Source of the DNA: Streptomyces caelestis
GTDB lineage: Bacteria; Actinomycetota; Actinomycetes; Streptomycetales; Streptomycetaceae
Assembly (NCBI RefSeq): GCF_001279005.1
Contig: NZ_LGCN01000199.1
Location: forward strand, 95,734-159,733
Direction: 5' to 3'
DNA length: 64,000 bases
How positions within the stretch are numbered: the stretch's first letter is position 1; each line of letters opens with the position of its first letter. The translations under genes and the position numbers were made by a program. Shown piece after piece: positions 38,858 through 48,622 of this stretch. The notes beneath the pieces were generated by a model. The model saw nothing but the letters and a program-made list of their open reading frames with translations. It was not told the DNA's origin and did not search any database.

Positions 38858-39432
38858 GGCGCCGCGGTGGCCGGCGGACGGCCGTTCGGCCCGGACGGGG
38901 ACGCGCCGGGCGGGCCCGCGCCGATCTGGAGCAGCACCGGCCCGGACGCGGCGTCCGGCTCCCACGTCACCGCCGTCACCTCGGGGGCGAAACACGCGAG
39001 CGTGTCCCGGGCCGCCCGCTCGACGGCGTCCCGGGAGCCGCCGCAGCCCCCCGAGGAGACCGGCCGCAGCCGCAACTCGCCCGTGACCGGGTCGAATCCG
39101 GTGTTCTCCACGTCCTGCGGAAGGGCGTCGAGGGCGTGGGCGATACGGGTCGGCGCGTCGTGGGGATGCAGTCCGTGCAGCACCAGCAGGCCCGCGACGA
39201 GCTCGTCCCGGAGCAGCGCGTCCACGGCCTCACGGGCCGGCCGCTCCGGGCGGCGGCCGAGCAGGTCCACGGCCCGCGCGAACCCCGCGCCGTAGAACTC
39301 CATGAGGACGCGCACGAGTTCCTCGGCGGCCTCGCACGCCGCGCGGTCGCCCAAGGAGGCGAGCCGGTCGAGGACCTCCTCGACCCTCCGCCCGGCCGTC
39401 TCCGCGTTCGGGCCCGCGTCCGCGGCGCTCAT
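38854..39432 (-). CDS. NifU-like (C-terminal Nfu domain) protein
   Basis: The 192-residue protein has a helical N-terminal part (VEEVLDRLASLGDRAACEAA) and a central NifU C-terminal-like domain. The equivalent of the cluster-binding CxxC is SSGGCGGSRDAV, in which the second cysteine appears replaced by serine. This is unusual for an Fe-S carrier. A Pro/Gly tail follows. In hydrogenase loci NifU-like proteins may help deliver Fe-S clusters to the small subunit. It overlaps hhyL by 4 bases (ATGA), suggesting equal expression. Confidence 0.85.
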   Translation of the reverse strand: MSAADAGPNAETAGRRVEEVLDRLASLGDRAACEAAEELVRVLMEFYGAGFARAVDLLGRRPERPAREAVDALLRDELVAGLLVLHGLHPHDAPTRIAHALDALPQDVENTGFDPVTGELRLRPVSSGGCGGSRDAVERAARDTLACFAPEVTAVTWEPDAASGPVLLQIGAGPPGASPSGPNGRPPATAAP

Positions 39433-41210
39433 CCGGCCAGACCGCTCAGGCCGGTGGGCACGTGCATCGACTTCACCGTCCGGCCCTCGCCGACGTACAT
39501 GTGGACGCCGCACGGCAGACACGGGTCGAAACTGCGCACGGCGCGCATGATGTCGATGCCCTTGAAGTCCTCCGGGGAGTTCTCCTCGAAGATCGGCGTG
39601 TTCTGCACCGCGTCCTCGTACGGGCCGGGAGTGCCGTAGGTGTCGCGGGTGGACGCGTTCCACGGGGTCGGCGGGTACGGGTGGTAGTTGGCGATCTTCC
39701 CCTCCCGGACGACCATGTGGTGCGACAGCACACCGCGCACCGCCTCGGTGAAGCCGACGCCGATCGACTCGTCCGGCACCTCGAACTTCTCCCACGTCCG
39801 GGTGCGTCCGGCGCGCACCTCCGCGAGGCCCATCTCCGCGAAGTGCAGGGCCACGGCGGCGGAGTACGCCTGGAAGTAGGTGCGGGCGCGGTTGCGTTCC
39901 AGCGCGTTGGACCACTGCGGGATCCTCCACTCGAAGGTGGTCTCCGGCTTGGTGAGGGTGCGCGGCAGGTTGATGACGACGCTGCGCCCGGTCGCCTTGA
40001 CGTACCCGAGGTCGACGAGCCCGGACAGCGCGGTGGACCACAGACGGGCGAGGGGGCCGCCGCCGGTGTCGAGCGGCAGGTGGTCCTTGCCGTCGAACCA
40101 GCGGGGGGACATCACCCAGCTGTACTTGTCGTCGAAGTTCCGCTTCTGGGGTGCGGGGATGGTGTGCTGGTTCCACGGGTGGCGCGGGTCGACCGGGTTG
40201 CCGAGCGGGTCACGGGTGACGAACTGCTCCCGGCCCTCCCAGTCCTCGTAGTAGGAGCTGCCCAGCAGGATGCGGATGCCGAGGTTGATCTCGGTGAGGT
40301 CGTTGGTGACCAGCTCGCCGTCCACGATCACGCCCGGGGTGACGAACATGCGCCGTCCCCAGTCGCTCATGTTGGCGTAGGTGAAGTCGCAGTACTCGGG
40401 ATCGTTGAACGCGCCCCAGCAGCCCAGCAGCACGCGCCTGCGGCCCACCTCCTCGTAGCCGGGGAGCGCCTCGTAGAAGAAGTCGAACAGGTCGTCGTGG
40501 AGCGGCACGACCCGCTTCATGAACTCGCAGTACCGCATGAGGCGGGTCATGTAGTCCGTGAAGAGCTGCACCGAGCCGATGGTGCCGACACCGCCCGGGT
40601 ACAGCGTGGAGGGGTGTACGTGGCGGCCCTCCATCAGACAGAACATCTCCCGCGTGTACCGGCTGACCTGGAGCGCCTCCCGGTAGAACTCGCCCTCCAG
40701 CGGGTTGAGCGAGCGCATGATGTCGGCGATGGTGCGGTAGCCGTGGTCGGCGGCGTGCGGCGCCTCGGTGCGTTCGGCGCGTTCGAGGACGCCCGGGTTG
40801 GTCTCGCGGACCATCTTCTCGCAGTAGTCGACCCCGACCAGGTTCTCCTGGAAGATGTTGTGGTCGAACATGAACTCCGCGGCCTCGCCGCAGTTGATGA
40901 TCCACTCACCGAGGTGCGGCGGCTTCACGCCGTACGCCATGTTCTGCGCGTACACCGAGCAGGTGGCGTGGTTGTCGCCGCAGATGCCGCAGATGCGGCT
41001 GGTGATGAAGTGGGCGTCGCGCGGGTCCTTGCCCCGCATGAAGAGGCTGTAGCCGCGGAAGACCGACGAGGTGCTGTAGCACTCGGCGACCCGCTTCTGC
41101 TTGAAGTCGATCTTCGTGTGGATGCCGAGGCTGCCCACGATCCGGGTGATCGGGTCCCATGCCATCTCCACCAGGCCGGTGCCCTCACCGGTCGTCGTCG
41201 AGGTCGCCAT
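39429..41210 (-). CDS. hhyL: [NiFe]-hydrogenase large subunit, group 1h
   Basis: The 593-residue catalytic subunit holds the NiFe site. The N-terminal motif is RICGICGDNH (C74, C77, H81) and the C-terminal motif is DPCLPCGVH (C564, C567, H570). A 23-residue tail (MYVGEGRTVKSMHVPTG...) follows and should be removed by the maturation protease. Long conserved stretches such as MAWDPITRIVGSLGIHTKID are typical of the oxygen-insensitive, high-affinity actinobacterial enzymes that oxidise atmospheric H2. It starts 66 bases after hhyS. The product is cytoplasmic or loosely membrane-bound, with no signal. Confidence 0.97.
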   Translation of the reverse strand: MATSTTTGEGTGLVEMAWDPITRIVGSLGIHTKIDFKQKRVAECYSTSSVFRGYSLFMRGKDPRDAHFITSRICGICGDNHATCSVYAQNMAYGVKPPHLGEWIINCGEAAEFMFDHNIFQENLVGVDYCEKMVRETNPGVLERAERTEAPHAADHGYRTIADIMRSLNPLEGEFYREALQVSRYTREMFCLMEGRHVHPSTLYPGGVGTIGSVQLFTDYMTRLMRYCEFMKRVVPLHDDLFDFFYEALPGYEEVGRRRVLLGCWGAFNDPEYCDFTYANMSDWGRRMFVTPGVIVDGELVTNDLTEINLGIRILLGSSYYEDWEGREQFVTRDPLGNPVDPRHPWNQHTIPAPQKRNFDDKYSWVMSPRWFDGKDHLPLDTGGGPLARLWSTALSGLVDLGYVKATGRSVVINLPRTLTKPETTFEWRIPQWSNALERNRARTYFQAYSAAVALHFAEMGLAEVRAGRTRTWEKFEVPDESIGVGFTEAVRGVLSHHMVVREGKIANYHPYPPTPWNASTRDTYGTPGPYEDAVQNTPIFEENSPEDFKGIDIMRAVRSFDPCLPCGVHMYVGEGRTVKSMHVPTGLSGLAG

Positions 41211-41276
41211 TGTGTCGGTGCTGCCCTTCGGTCGTTCGGGTCGGTGAGCGGATCGCGGGCCGGCGTCAGGTGGTGA

Positions 41277-42365
<1,089 letters not shown>

Positions 42366-42423
42366 CAACGCCTCCTGGGGAGGAATGCGGCCGTGCCGAT
42401 GTCTCGGCCCGTGTCCTTGGCTC

Positions 42424-43266
42424 TCAAGCGTCGGCCCCGCCGGACGGCACCGCAGGCGGAGCAGGCGACGGCTGTTTCCGTACGGACGCCCGGCGCGGGG
42501 CGTGGTACGGAGCGCCGGGGTCGAGGGAAATCCTGCGCGTGTGCGCGCGGTCCCGCTCGCGCACCGCGGCCAGTGGTGTGACGGCCTCGCGGAGCCCGCT
42601 CCCGGCCTTCTCCGCGACGAGCCACGGCCGCGCGCCGGAGGAACCCGCCCGGCGCTGGGCCGGCCGGGTGATCTCTTGGGGGTCCTTCCCCCACGAGCAT
42701 CCGGTCGGGCCGCGTGGTCGTGCCGTGCGTCGCAAGGCGCCGGAGCGCCCTCCACGGGGGTCCCCGCTCGGGCGGAGCCGGGAGCGGGGGAGGAGCCGCA
42801 CGGGCGTTCCGGCGACGCGGCGAGGTGCGGTGCCGGGCCGCGCGGTCCGGACGGGCATGGCCGAGGGACCCCTCGGGCGGCTCACCCCGGTACAGGCCGC
42901 TCCCGGCGGCCGGGGGCGGGGGGAGCGCCGCCGTGGCCCGCACGGACCCCGCGTCCCTCCCCTCCCCGGTCCAAAGGACCGTGACGCCCTCGTGGACCGC
43001 CCGGTCCGGGGAGGACGACCCCCGGCCGCCGACGGGCCCGGGGCGCGCGACCGGGCCCGTCCGGACCCGGCCACGCCTCGCGCGGGGCGACCGTCTTCGG
43101 CACGGGGGCCACGACCAGCCCGGGGGGCGTGCCGGTCCACGGCCGCGACCACGTCCGGACCGGCCGGCGTCATCCCGACGGCGACGGCGTGCCCGCGCTC
43201 CCGCCGCTCGGCGTGGACCCGCCGTGTGAGGCAGGCGCAGGCGCCGGTGATGAGCGGGATGCGCAT
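42424..43266 (-). pseudogene. hypX: Frameshifted, deleted remnant of hypX (hydrogenase CO-ligand maturase)
   Basis: HypX/HoxX makes the CO ligand of aerobic hydrogenases from formyl-tetrahydrofolate. A minus-strand trace starts at ATG 43266 with a good SD and reads MRIPLITGACACLTRRVHAE, RRERGHAVAVGM and GPDVVAAV, matching the HypX N-terminus. The frame then shifts to LVVAPVPKTVAPREAW, and shifts again to RPGPVGGRGSSSPDRAVHEG, VTVLWTGEGRDAGSVRATAA and GSGLYRGEPPEGSL (family: HPGPxGDRGPSxLDWA...GVTVLQT). Near the end WLVAEKAGSGLREAVTPLAA and DPGAPYHAPRRASV recall the HypX C-terminus. About half the gene, including most of the enoyl-CoA-hydratase-like domain, is gone. It lies 58 bases upstream of hhyS. 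Confidence 0.65.
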
Positions 43267-43509
43267 GGCGACGGCCTCTCCGGGATGCTGCGGCCGTCGG
43301 CGAGGAACGGCCCGGCTGTCTGCGATGGTCGGACACACCGGGCGGCGGACGTCGACATGAATCCCGGTCATCACCCGTGTGAGTGAAGTGGGTCGAGGCA
43401 ACCGGCCCCCGACGCGTCCGATATGCCCGCCCTCGTGATGAGTGGGACGCTTTTACTGCCGGGGCGCTGAGGGACGCGCCCCCACGAGAGCGGACAGGTG
43501 GGACGACCC

Positions 43510-43896
43510 ATGCCCGAGGATCGCAAGTCGCCGCGGCCGTCGCAGGGCCGCGGGGCCAGTCGTCACCAGGGGAGTGAGCACCACGGCTGGTCCCCGGACG
43601 TGGACGGGACGCGGCAGGAGGAGAACCCGAGCGCCCGCCGGTCCTTCCACGCGGAGGAACACGCGCCGTCGCGCGGGGCGGGCCGCGAGCACGCCGAGGA
43701 GGAGCGCACCTCCGTCCCGGGCGACGTCGCGCGCAGTGACGCCCGGCGGGGCGAGGAGTACGCGGGCCGGGACGAGGAGGGCAAGCGGGACACGGGCCCC
43801 CGGGGCCGCTCCCGGCGCCCCGGCGGGACCAAGGACGAGTCCGCCTTCACCGGGGTCGACCCCGACGACTCCGACACCGGACGCCGGCCGGGCTGA
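43510..43896 (+). CDS. Small, highly charged hydrophilic protein
   Basis: The 128-residue product is almost entirely polar, rich in Arg, Glu, Asp, Gly and Ser, with no hydrophobic core. Examples are MPEDRKSPRPSQGRG, RREEHAP-like runs and GVDPDDSDTGRRPG at the end. It is probably intrinsically disordered, like stress-induced small proteins of streptomycetes. I know no family. ATG 43510 has AGGTGGG upstream. GTG 43498 is an alternative start. It ends 16 bases from the convergent ligase gene. Confidence 0.6.
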   Translation: MPEDRKSPRPSQGRGASRHQGSEHHGWSPDVDGTRQEENPSARRSFHAEEHAPSRGAGREHAEEERTSVPGDVARSDARRGEEYAGRDEEGKRDTGPRGRSRRPGGTKDESAFTGVDPDDSDTGRRPG

Positions 43897-43912
43897 CGGG
43901 CGCCCGCCCGGA

Positions 43913-45391
43913 TCAGTCGACGGGCCAGGTGTGGACCGGGGCGTTGAGGTGCATGTAGTCGATGTACTGCTGCGTCATGCGCCGCAGCGCCTCGTGGCGC
44001 CCGCAGTGCGCCAGGGCCTCGATGTGGTGGAACATCTCCTTCTGCCACACCGCCCCGTTGCGGCCGGTGACGCAGCGCTGCTCGATGACGCCGAGCAGCG
44101 GCTCGCGCCAGGCGTCGTCCATGCCGGAGCGCTCCAGCCCGCGGTGCGCCAGCGGCAGCAGCCGCCGCAGGACCAGTTCGGACGCGGGCACCTCACCCAT
44201 CCCGGGCCAGTACAGCCGGGCGTCGATGCCGTACCGCGCCGCCGTCCGCAGATTGTCCTCGGCGGCCGAGAAGGACATCCGTGACCACACCGGACGGTCC
44301 TCCTCCACCAGGGCGCGGGTCAGCCCGTAGTAGAAGGCGCCGTTGGCGAGGGTGTCGGCCACGGTCGGGCCGGCGGGCAGCACCCGGTTCTCCACCCGCA
44401 CGTGCGGTCGGTCGTGGGCGACGGCGTAGACCGGGCGGTTCCAGCGGTAGATGGTGCCGTTGTGCAGGGTCAGCTCGGCGAGCTCGGGGGTGTCGCCCCG
44501 CTCCAGCGTCTCCACCGGGTCCTGCTCGTCGCACAGGGGGAGCAGGGCCGGGAAGTAGCGCAGGTTCTCCTCGAAGAGGTCGAAGACGCTGGTGATCCAG
44601 CGTTCCCCGAACCACACCCGGGGCCGCACGCCCTGCACCTTGATCTCCTGCGGGCGGGTGTCGGTGGCCTGTTCGAACAGCGGGACGCGGGTCTCGTGCC
44701 ACAGCTCCTTGCCGAACAGGAAGGGCGAGTTGGCCGCGAGCGCGACCTGCACCCCGGCGATCGCCTGCGCCGCGTTCCAGTAGTCGGCGAACTGCTCCGG
44801 GGACACCTGGAGGTGGAACTGCGTGCTGGTGCAGGCGGCCTCCGGGGTGATCGTGTCCGCGTAGGCGCGCAACCGGTCGATGCCGGTCACCTCGATGTAC
44901 AGGTCCTCTCCGCGCGCCGCGAAGATCTGGTCGTTGAGCAGCCGGTAGCGCGGGTTCTCCGAGAGGGATCCCTCGCCGACGTCCTCCTGCCGCAGGGTGG
45001 GCAGGATGCCCGTCATGATCAGATGGGCGCCGATTGACGCGCCGCGCTGCTCCGCGTGGTTCAGCGCGGCGCGGATCTCGGACTCCCAGGAGTCGGGGCC
45101 GCCCGCGGTGAGCCGCCTCGGCGGGATGTTGATCTCGAGGTTGAACCGGCCCAGCTCCGTCGCCCAGGCCGGGTCCGCGATCGCCTCCAGCACATCGGTG
45201 TTGCGCATCGCGGGCTCGGCCCGGTCGTCGACCAGGTTCAGCTCGATCTCCAGCCCCACCTGGGGCCGCTCGGCCTCGAAGCGCGAGTCGCGCAGCATCT
45301 GCGCGAACGTGTCGAGGCACTCCTGCATCTTGATCCGGTAGCGGCGGCGGTCCTCGCGGGTGAAGGTGAGCGCCGGGACGTCCCGTCCCAT
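43913..45391 (-). CDS. Glutamate-cysteine ligase-like protein (GCS2 family)
   Basis: The 492-residue protein belongs to the GCS2 carboxylate-amine ligases. RPQVGLEIELNLVD is the acidic metal/ATP site, followed by LGRFNLEINIPPRRLTAGG, TSTQFHLQVSPEQFADYWNA, LAANSPFLFGKELWHETRVP and HVRVENRVLPAGPTVADTLA. The family joins the gamma-carboxyl of glutamate to cysteine or other amines with ATP. In actinobacteria, members act in ergothioneine or related thiol routes or have unknown targets. GGAGGGAG precedes the ATG at 45391. No partner biosynthetic genes are adjacent, so the substrate remains open. Confidence 0.88.
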   Translation of the reverse strand: MGRDVPALTFTREDRRRYRIKMQECLDTFAQMLRDSRFEAERPQVGLEIELNLVDDRAEPAMRNTDVLEAIADPAWATELGRFNLEINIPPRRLTAGGPDSWESEIRAALNHAEQRGASIGAHLIMTGILPTLRQEDVGEGSLSENPRYRLLNDQIFAARGEDLYIEVTGIDRLRAYADTITPEAACTSTQFHLQVSPEQFADYWNAAQAIAGVQVALAANSPFLFGKELWHETRVPLFEQATDTRPQEIKVQGVRPRVWFGERWITSVFDLFEENLRYFPALLPLCDEQDPVETLERGDTPELAELTLHNGTIYRWNRPVYAVAHDRPHVRVENRVLPAGPTVADTLANGAFYYGLTRALVEEDRPVWSRMSFSAAEDNLRTAARYGIDARLYWPGMGEVPASELVLRRLLPLAHRGLERSGMDDAWREPLLGVIEQRCVTGRNGAVWQKEMFHHIEALAHCGRHEALRRMTQQYIDYMHLNAPVHTWPVD

Positions 45392-45480
45392 CGTTCTCCC
45401 TCCGGGTTCTCGTCCTGGGAACCTGTCCACCCCAGCGTCGCACCGGTGGACGAGTCCGACCACGCGAGCCGGACCCGCCG

Positions 45481-45921
45481 TCAGGCGTCCTCGGCCAGGA
45501 AGGCGGTGAGGCTGTCGAGGAGCATGGTGCTGCCCTGCTCGGTCATGTCGCGTTCCTCCGCCGTGTCGCACGTCTGGCGGACCGCGATCCGCGTCCGGCC
45601 GCCCTCCTCGTCGAGTTCCACGGTCATCGCCGACGGCTCGGGCTTGCCGGGCACGTCCATCCCCACCACCAGCAGGCGGTTCTCGGCGACGTCGAGATAG
45701 GACCCGGTCAGCGGGAACTCGCCGCCCGGCGTGACCATGGTGGCCTTCCAGGCGCCGCCCGGCCGCACGTCCATCTCGACGGAGCCGGGGGCGGCGTACG
45801 CCCACCGGGCGTACTGCTCCGGAGTGGTCCAGGCCTGCCACACCCGGCCCACGGGGGCGTCCAGGATGCGGGTCAGGTGGTAGGAGAAGGCGTTGTCCGT
45901 GGTGGTCCGCTCGGTGCTCAT
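45481..45921 (-). CDS. SRPBCC (AHSA1-like) domain protein
   Basis: The 146-residue protein shows the AHSA1/START-like fold: YHLTRILDAPVGRVWQAWTT at the start, PEQYARWAYAAPGSVEMDVR, GGAWKATMVTPGGEFPLTGS, and a final amphipathic helix region (TEQGSTMLLDSLTAFLAEDA). Members bind hydrophobic ligands or assist Hsp90-type partners, and many are uncharacterised. It is divergent from the DNA-binding gene at 46061, with 139 bases between. SRPBCC proteins are often paired with small regulators, so a functional link is possible. Confidence 0.85.
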   Translation of the reverse strand: MSTERTTTDNAFSYHLTRILDAPVGRVWQAWTTPEQYARWAYAAPGSVEMDVRPGGAWKATMVTPGGEFPLTGSYLDVAENRLLVVGMDVPGKPEPSAMTVELDEEGGRTRIAVRQTCDTAEERDMTEQGSTMLLDSLTAFLAEDA

Positions 45922-46024
45922 GGCGTTGTCCTCTCGTCCTGCGCCCGGTCCGCGGGCGCGTCCGTCGCATGGATGGACGTGCGGGGGCGCGCGAAGTCAT
46001 CGGTCGCCGCGAAAAAATTTTCCG

Positions 46025-46054
46025 TTGACAACGAGATGTTCATCCTGTGATGCT
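46025..46054 (+). promoter_or_regulatory. Candidate leaderless promoter of the DNA-binding protein gene
   Basis: TTGACA (46025-46030) is a perfect -35 and GATGCT (46049-46054) a fair -10 at 18-bp spacing. The -10 ends 6 bases before the ATG at 46061 and no SD is visible, so the message is probably leaderless. An A6T4 tract (about 46011-46020) lies just upstream and could be an UP-type or operator element. Confidence 0.5.
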
Positions 46055-46060
46055 CGTGCC

Positions 46061-46504
46061 ATGTCCTCGACCACCCCCGCACAGCCCGACGACCCCTTCA
46101 CGCCGCCGAGTTCCGACGCGGCGCGCGTGCAACGGGTGCACGCCTCCCTGTTCCGCATCGCCGAGCGGCACGCGGCCACGGACGCACAGCGCCGCCGTCA
46201 GATCCACCCCGGAGTGATCGGCCCGCACGAGGCGGTCAGGCTCGTGGCCTTCCTGCTCAGCGGCGCCGCGCTGCCCGAGGACGGCGAACCCGAGGTGGAC
46301 CGCGCGGACATCACCGCCGCGCTGAGCCTCGTGCCCCGGGCCCGCGCGGAGATGGACGAGCTGGAGGCCGGCCTCCTGCAGATGGCGCGCGGACGCGGCA
46401 TGACCTGGCCCGAGATCGCCTTCGGCCTCGGCCTGGGCAGCCCGCAGGCCGCCCGGCAACGCTACGAGCGCCTGGCCGGCCGCACCGACACGGACGACCT
46501 GTGA
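46061..46504 (+). CDS. Putative DNA-binding protein with C-terminal HTH
   Basis: The 147-residue protein ends with a helix-turn-helix-like segment (GRGMTWPEIAFGLGLGSPQA and ARQRYERLAGR) similar to those in small actinobacterial DNA-binding proteins. The middle has PGVIGPHEAVRLVAFLLSGA and AEMDELEAGLLQMARG, and the N-terminus is Pro/Ser-rich. It probably regulates nearby genes. The divergent SRPBCC gene is the obvious candidate. The start is ATG 46061 behind a strong -35/-10 pair. Confidence 0.75.
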   Translation: MSSTTPAQPDDPFTPPSSDAARVQRVHASLFRIAERHAATDAQRRRQIHPGVIGPHEAVRLVAFLLSGAALPEDGEPEVDRADITAALSLVPRARAEMDELEAGLLQMARGRGMTWPEIAFGLGLGSPQAARQRYERLAGRTDTDDL

Positions 46505-46511
46505 CCGTGCG

Positions 46512-47171
46512 TCATCCCTCGTGGACCGGCTCGCCCACGGCCCGGGCGGCCCGCCGCCAGGCGGCACTGACCGCCCGGTGCGCCGTCGCCGTCCCGGCCG
46601 CCGTGCCGGGCGGCAGGTGCACGGGATGGCCGATGTGGACATGGAGACGCGGACGGCGCAACGGGGCGGTCAGTACACCGGCCAGTTGCTTCGCGACCGG
46701 TCCGGAGGCCAGCCGCCGGGCCCCCGCCTGGCCCACGGGGACGACCGGCGCGCCGGTCGCGGTCGACAGCCGCGCCAGACCCGTACGGAACGGCCGGGGC
46801 GCGGCACACCCCGCGTCCGGACGTGACGGCAGGCCGCCTTCCGCGTAGATGAGCACATGGCGCCCCGACCGCACCGCCTCCGCCGCGGCCTGAAGCGCGT
46901 CCGCCGCGCGTGCCGACCCCCGGTGCACGGGAACGTGTCCGCCCTTCGACAGGGCGCGTCCCAGCACGGGCACCCGCCACAGCCCCGCCGTCGCCAGGAC
47001 GACCGGTGTGACGCCCACCCCGCGCAGGGCGGCCAGCACGAGCGCCGGATCGGCCATCGAGTCGTGGTTGGCGACGAAGACACTGCCCGCGGGGAACGGC
47101 CCGCCGCTCTCACGGGTGACGATGAGCCGCCCGAACAGGGGCAGCAGGGCGGCGGCGGCACGGCTGAGCAA
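46512..47171 (-). CDS. 1-acyl-glycerol-3-phosphate acyltransferase (PlsC family)
   Basis: The 219-residue protein carries the PlsC motifs NHDSMADPALVLAAL (NHx4D catalytic pair), GGHVPVHRG (motif II), YAEGGLPSR (EGxxR-like acyl-phosphate-binding motif III) and PVVPVGQAG (motif IV). It would acylate lysophosphatidic acid or a similar glycerolipid at the membrane. The start appears to be TTG 47171, with GGAAGGA upstream and no better start in frame. It converges on the DNA-binding gene, with 7 bases between stops. Confidence 0.88.
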   Translation of the reverse strand: MLSRAAAALLPLFGRLIVTRESGGPFPAGSVFVANHDSMADPALVLAALRGVGVTPVVLATAGLWRVPVLGRALSKGGHVPVHRGSARAADALQAAAEAVRSGRHVLIYAEGGLPSRPDAGCAAPRPFRTGLARLSTATGAPVVPVGQAGARRLASGPVAKQLAGVLTAPLRRPRLHVHIGHPVHLPPGTAAGTATAHRAVSAAWRRAARAVGEPVHEG

Positions 47172-47373
47172 AGGACGTCCTTCCGGCAGACGGGTTCCTG
47201 CCGGTCAGCTTCGGGCGCGGCGGGCTCCCCGCGCCTGAGTACGCGTACTCGGACCGGCGCAGCCGCCTACTCGGTTCAGGGCCGGGACGACGGCCGAATC
47301 ACCTCCGGGCGCCCGGGGTACCCGCCAGGTCCTCGCGCGGACACGCCGCGCCGCCCCACCACGGGAGGCTGCC

Positions 47374-47568
47374 ATGGCCGACCTCAGCCCGATCGACCTG
47401 CAGAAGGCACTCAAGGGCGCCGACTACCCCGCCGGCCAGGACGACCTGGTCTCGGTGGCGAGGAACAACGGCGCGGACGACCAGCTCGTCCAGAAGCTGA
47501 CGCGGACCGGCGCCAAGCGGTTCGACGGACCCGACGAGGTGCAGAAGGCGGTCTTCGGCAACGAATAG
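47374..47568 (+). CDS. DUF2795 small protein
   Basis: The 64-residue protein matches DUF2795. It has SPIDLQKALKGADYPAGQDD, LVSVARNNGADDQLVQKLT and FDGPDEVQKAVFG. The fold is small and helical, and the function is unknown. It is common near stress and envelope genes in streptomycetes. GGGAGG precedes the ATG. Confidence 0.88.
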   Translation: MADLSPIDLQKALKGADYPAGQDDLVSVARNNGADDQLVQKLTRTGAKRFDGPDEVQKAVFGNE

Positions 47569-47640
47569 CACCGTGCCCCGGGGCTGTCCGCACGGCGGCC
47601 CCGGCCCTGTCGGCCGACCGAATCGAGGAACGGTACCGAG

Positions 47641-48054
47641 ATGACCGAGTACGAGCGTTCACACACGATGCCCGCCTCACCCGAGCACGTCTTCGACCAG
47701 GCCGCCGACGTCGGCCGGATGGGCGACTGGCTGCCCGAGGACCTGCACGTGCGCGCCGAGGAACCGCCCGTCGTCACCGTGCACGAGGACCGCTTCGACG
47801 AGGACGTCTCCGCCCTGCTCCGTGCCCGGCGGGACCAGATGAGGCTCGAATGGGGCACGCGCGGGCAGGGCGGCTACACCGGCTGGCTGCAGGTCGCCGG
47901 CATCGGCAGCGGGGCCAGCGAGGTCACGGTGCACCTGTCCTTCTTCGACGACAGCCACGACCCGGGCGAGAAGGCCGTCGGCGACGCCCTGGACACCAGC
48001 CTCCGGCGCCTGGAGGACCAGGTACGGCTCCGCGTCGACAACGCCGCCGGCTGA
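47641..48054 (+). CDS. SRPBCC family protein
   Basis: The 137-residue protein begins MTEYERSHTMPASPEHVFDQ and continues AADVGRMGDWLPEDLHVRAE, the usual polyketide-cyclase/SRPBCC N-terminal helix and first strands, with a final helix in DALDTSLRRLEDQVRLRVD. It likely binds a small hydrophobic ligand. It lies 31 bases before the molybdenum-hydroxylase genes on the same strand and may be co-transcribed, like the CoxG-type SRPBCC proteins in CO dehydrogenase loci. That link is inferred. Confidence 0.82.
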   Translation: MTEYERSHTMPASPEHVFDQAADVGRMGDWLPEDLHVRAEEPPVVTVHEDRFDEDVSALLRARRDQMRLEWGTRGQGGYTGWLQVAGIGSGASEVTVHLSFFDDSHDPGEKAVGDALDTSLRRLEDQVRLRVDNAAG

Positions 48055-48085
48055 CCGCCCGCCCCCTCCGGAAGGCCACCTCGCC

Positions 48086-48622
48086 ATGAGCAGTGAACCC
48101 ACCCCCGAGCACCGCTCGGACACCGTACTCACGGTCAACGGAAAGCCGCACACCCTCCGCCTCGACCACCGGCGGGTCCTGCTGGACGTCCTGCGCGAGG
48201 ACCTCGGCCTCACCGGGACCAAGAAGGGCTGCGACCACGGCCAGTGCGGGGCCTGCACGGTCCTGGTCGACGGCCGCCGCGTCAACGGCTGCCTGCTCCT
48301 GGCCGTGTCCCTGGACGGCTGCGACGTCATCACGGTCGAGGGCCTCACCGACGGCGGCGACGGTCTGCACCCCCTGCAGCAGGCCTTCCTCGACCGGGAC
48401 GCCTTCCAGTGCGGGTACTGCACGCCGGGGCAGATCTGCTCCGCCGTCGGCGTCCTCGCCGAGGCCGGGGCCGGCCATCCGTCCCACGTCACCGACCCGG
48501 CCGCCCCCTCGGGACGGCCCGTGCCGCTGGACGAGGCCGAGATCCGCGAGCGGCTCAGCGGCAACCTGTGCCGCTGCGGCGCCTATCCGCACATCGTCGA
48601 GGCCGTGCGGGACGTGATCTGA
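48086..48622 (+). CDS. [2Fe-2S] subunit of xanthine-dehydrogenase-family oxidoreductase (PaoA/YagT-like)
   Basis: The 178-residue subunit carries both clusters of the molybdenum-hydroxylase family. The plant-type [2Fe-2S] motif is CDHGQCGACTVLVDG, with a fourth cysteine in GCLLLAV. The second is CGYCTPGQI with LSGNLCRCGAYPHIVEAV. It passes electrons from the molybdenum site to FAD. Unlike E. coli PaoA it has no Tat signal, so the complex should be cytoplasmic. The stop is immediately followed by the GTG of the FAD subunit. Confidence 0.95.
   Translation: MSSEPTPEHRSDTVLTVNGKPHTLRLDHRRVLLDVLREDLGLTGTKKGCDHGQCGACTVLVDGRRVNGCLLLAVSLDGCDVITVEGLTDGGDGLHPLQQAFLDRDAFQCGYCTPGQICSAVGVLAEAGAGHPSHVTDPAAPSGRPVPLDEAEIRERLSGNLCRCGAYPHIVEAVRDVI

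Noticed and set aside
42882..43358. Short separate ORFs upstream of hhyS as real small genes
   Set aside because: Read together in three frames they form a hypX-like trace, which explains them better as one decayed gene.
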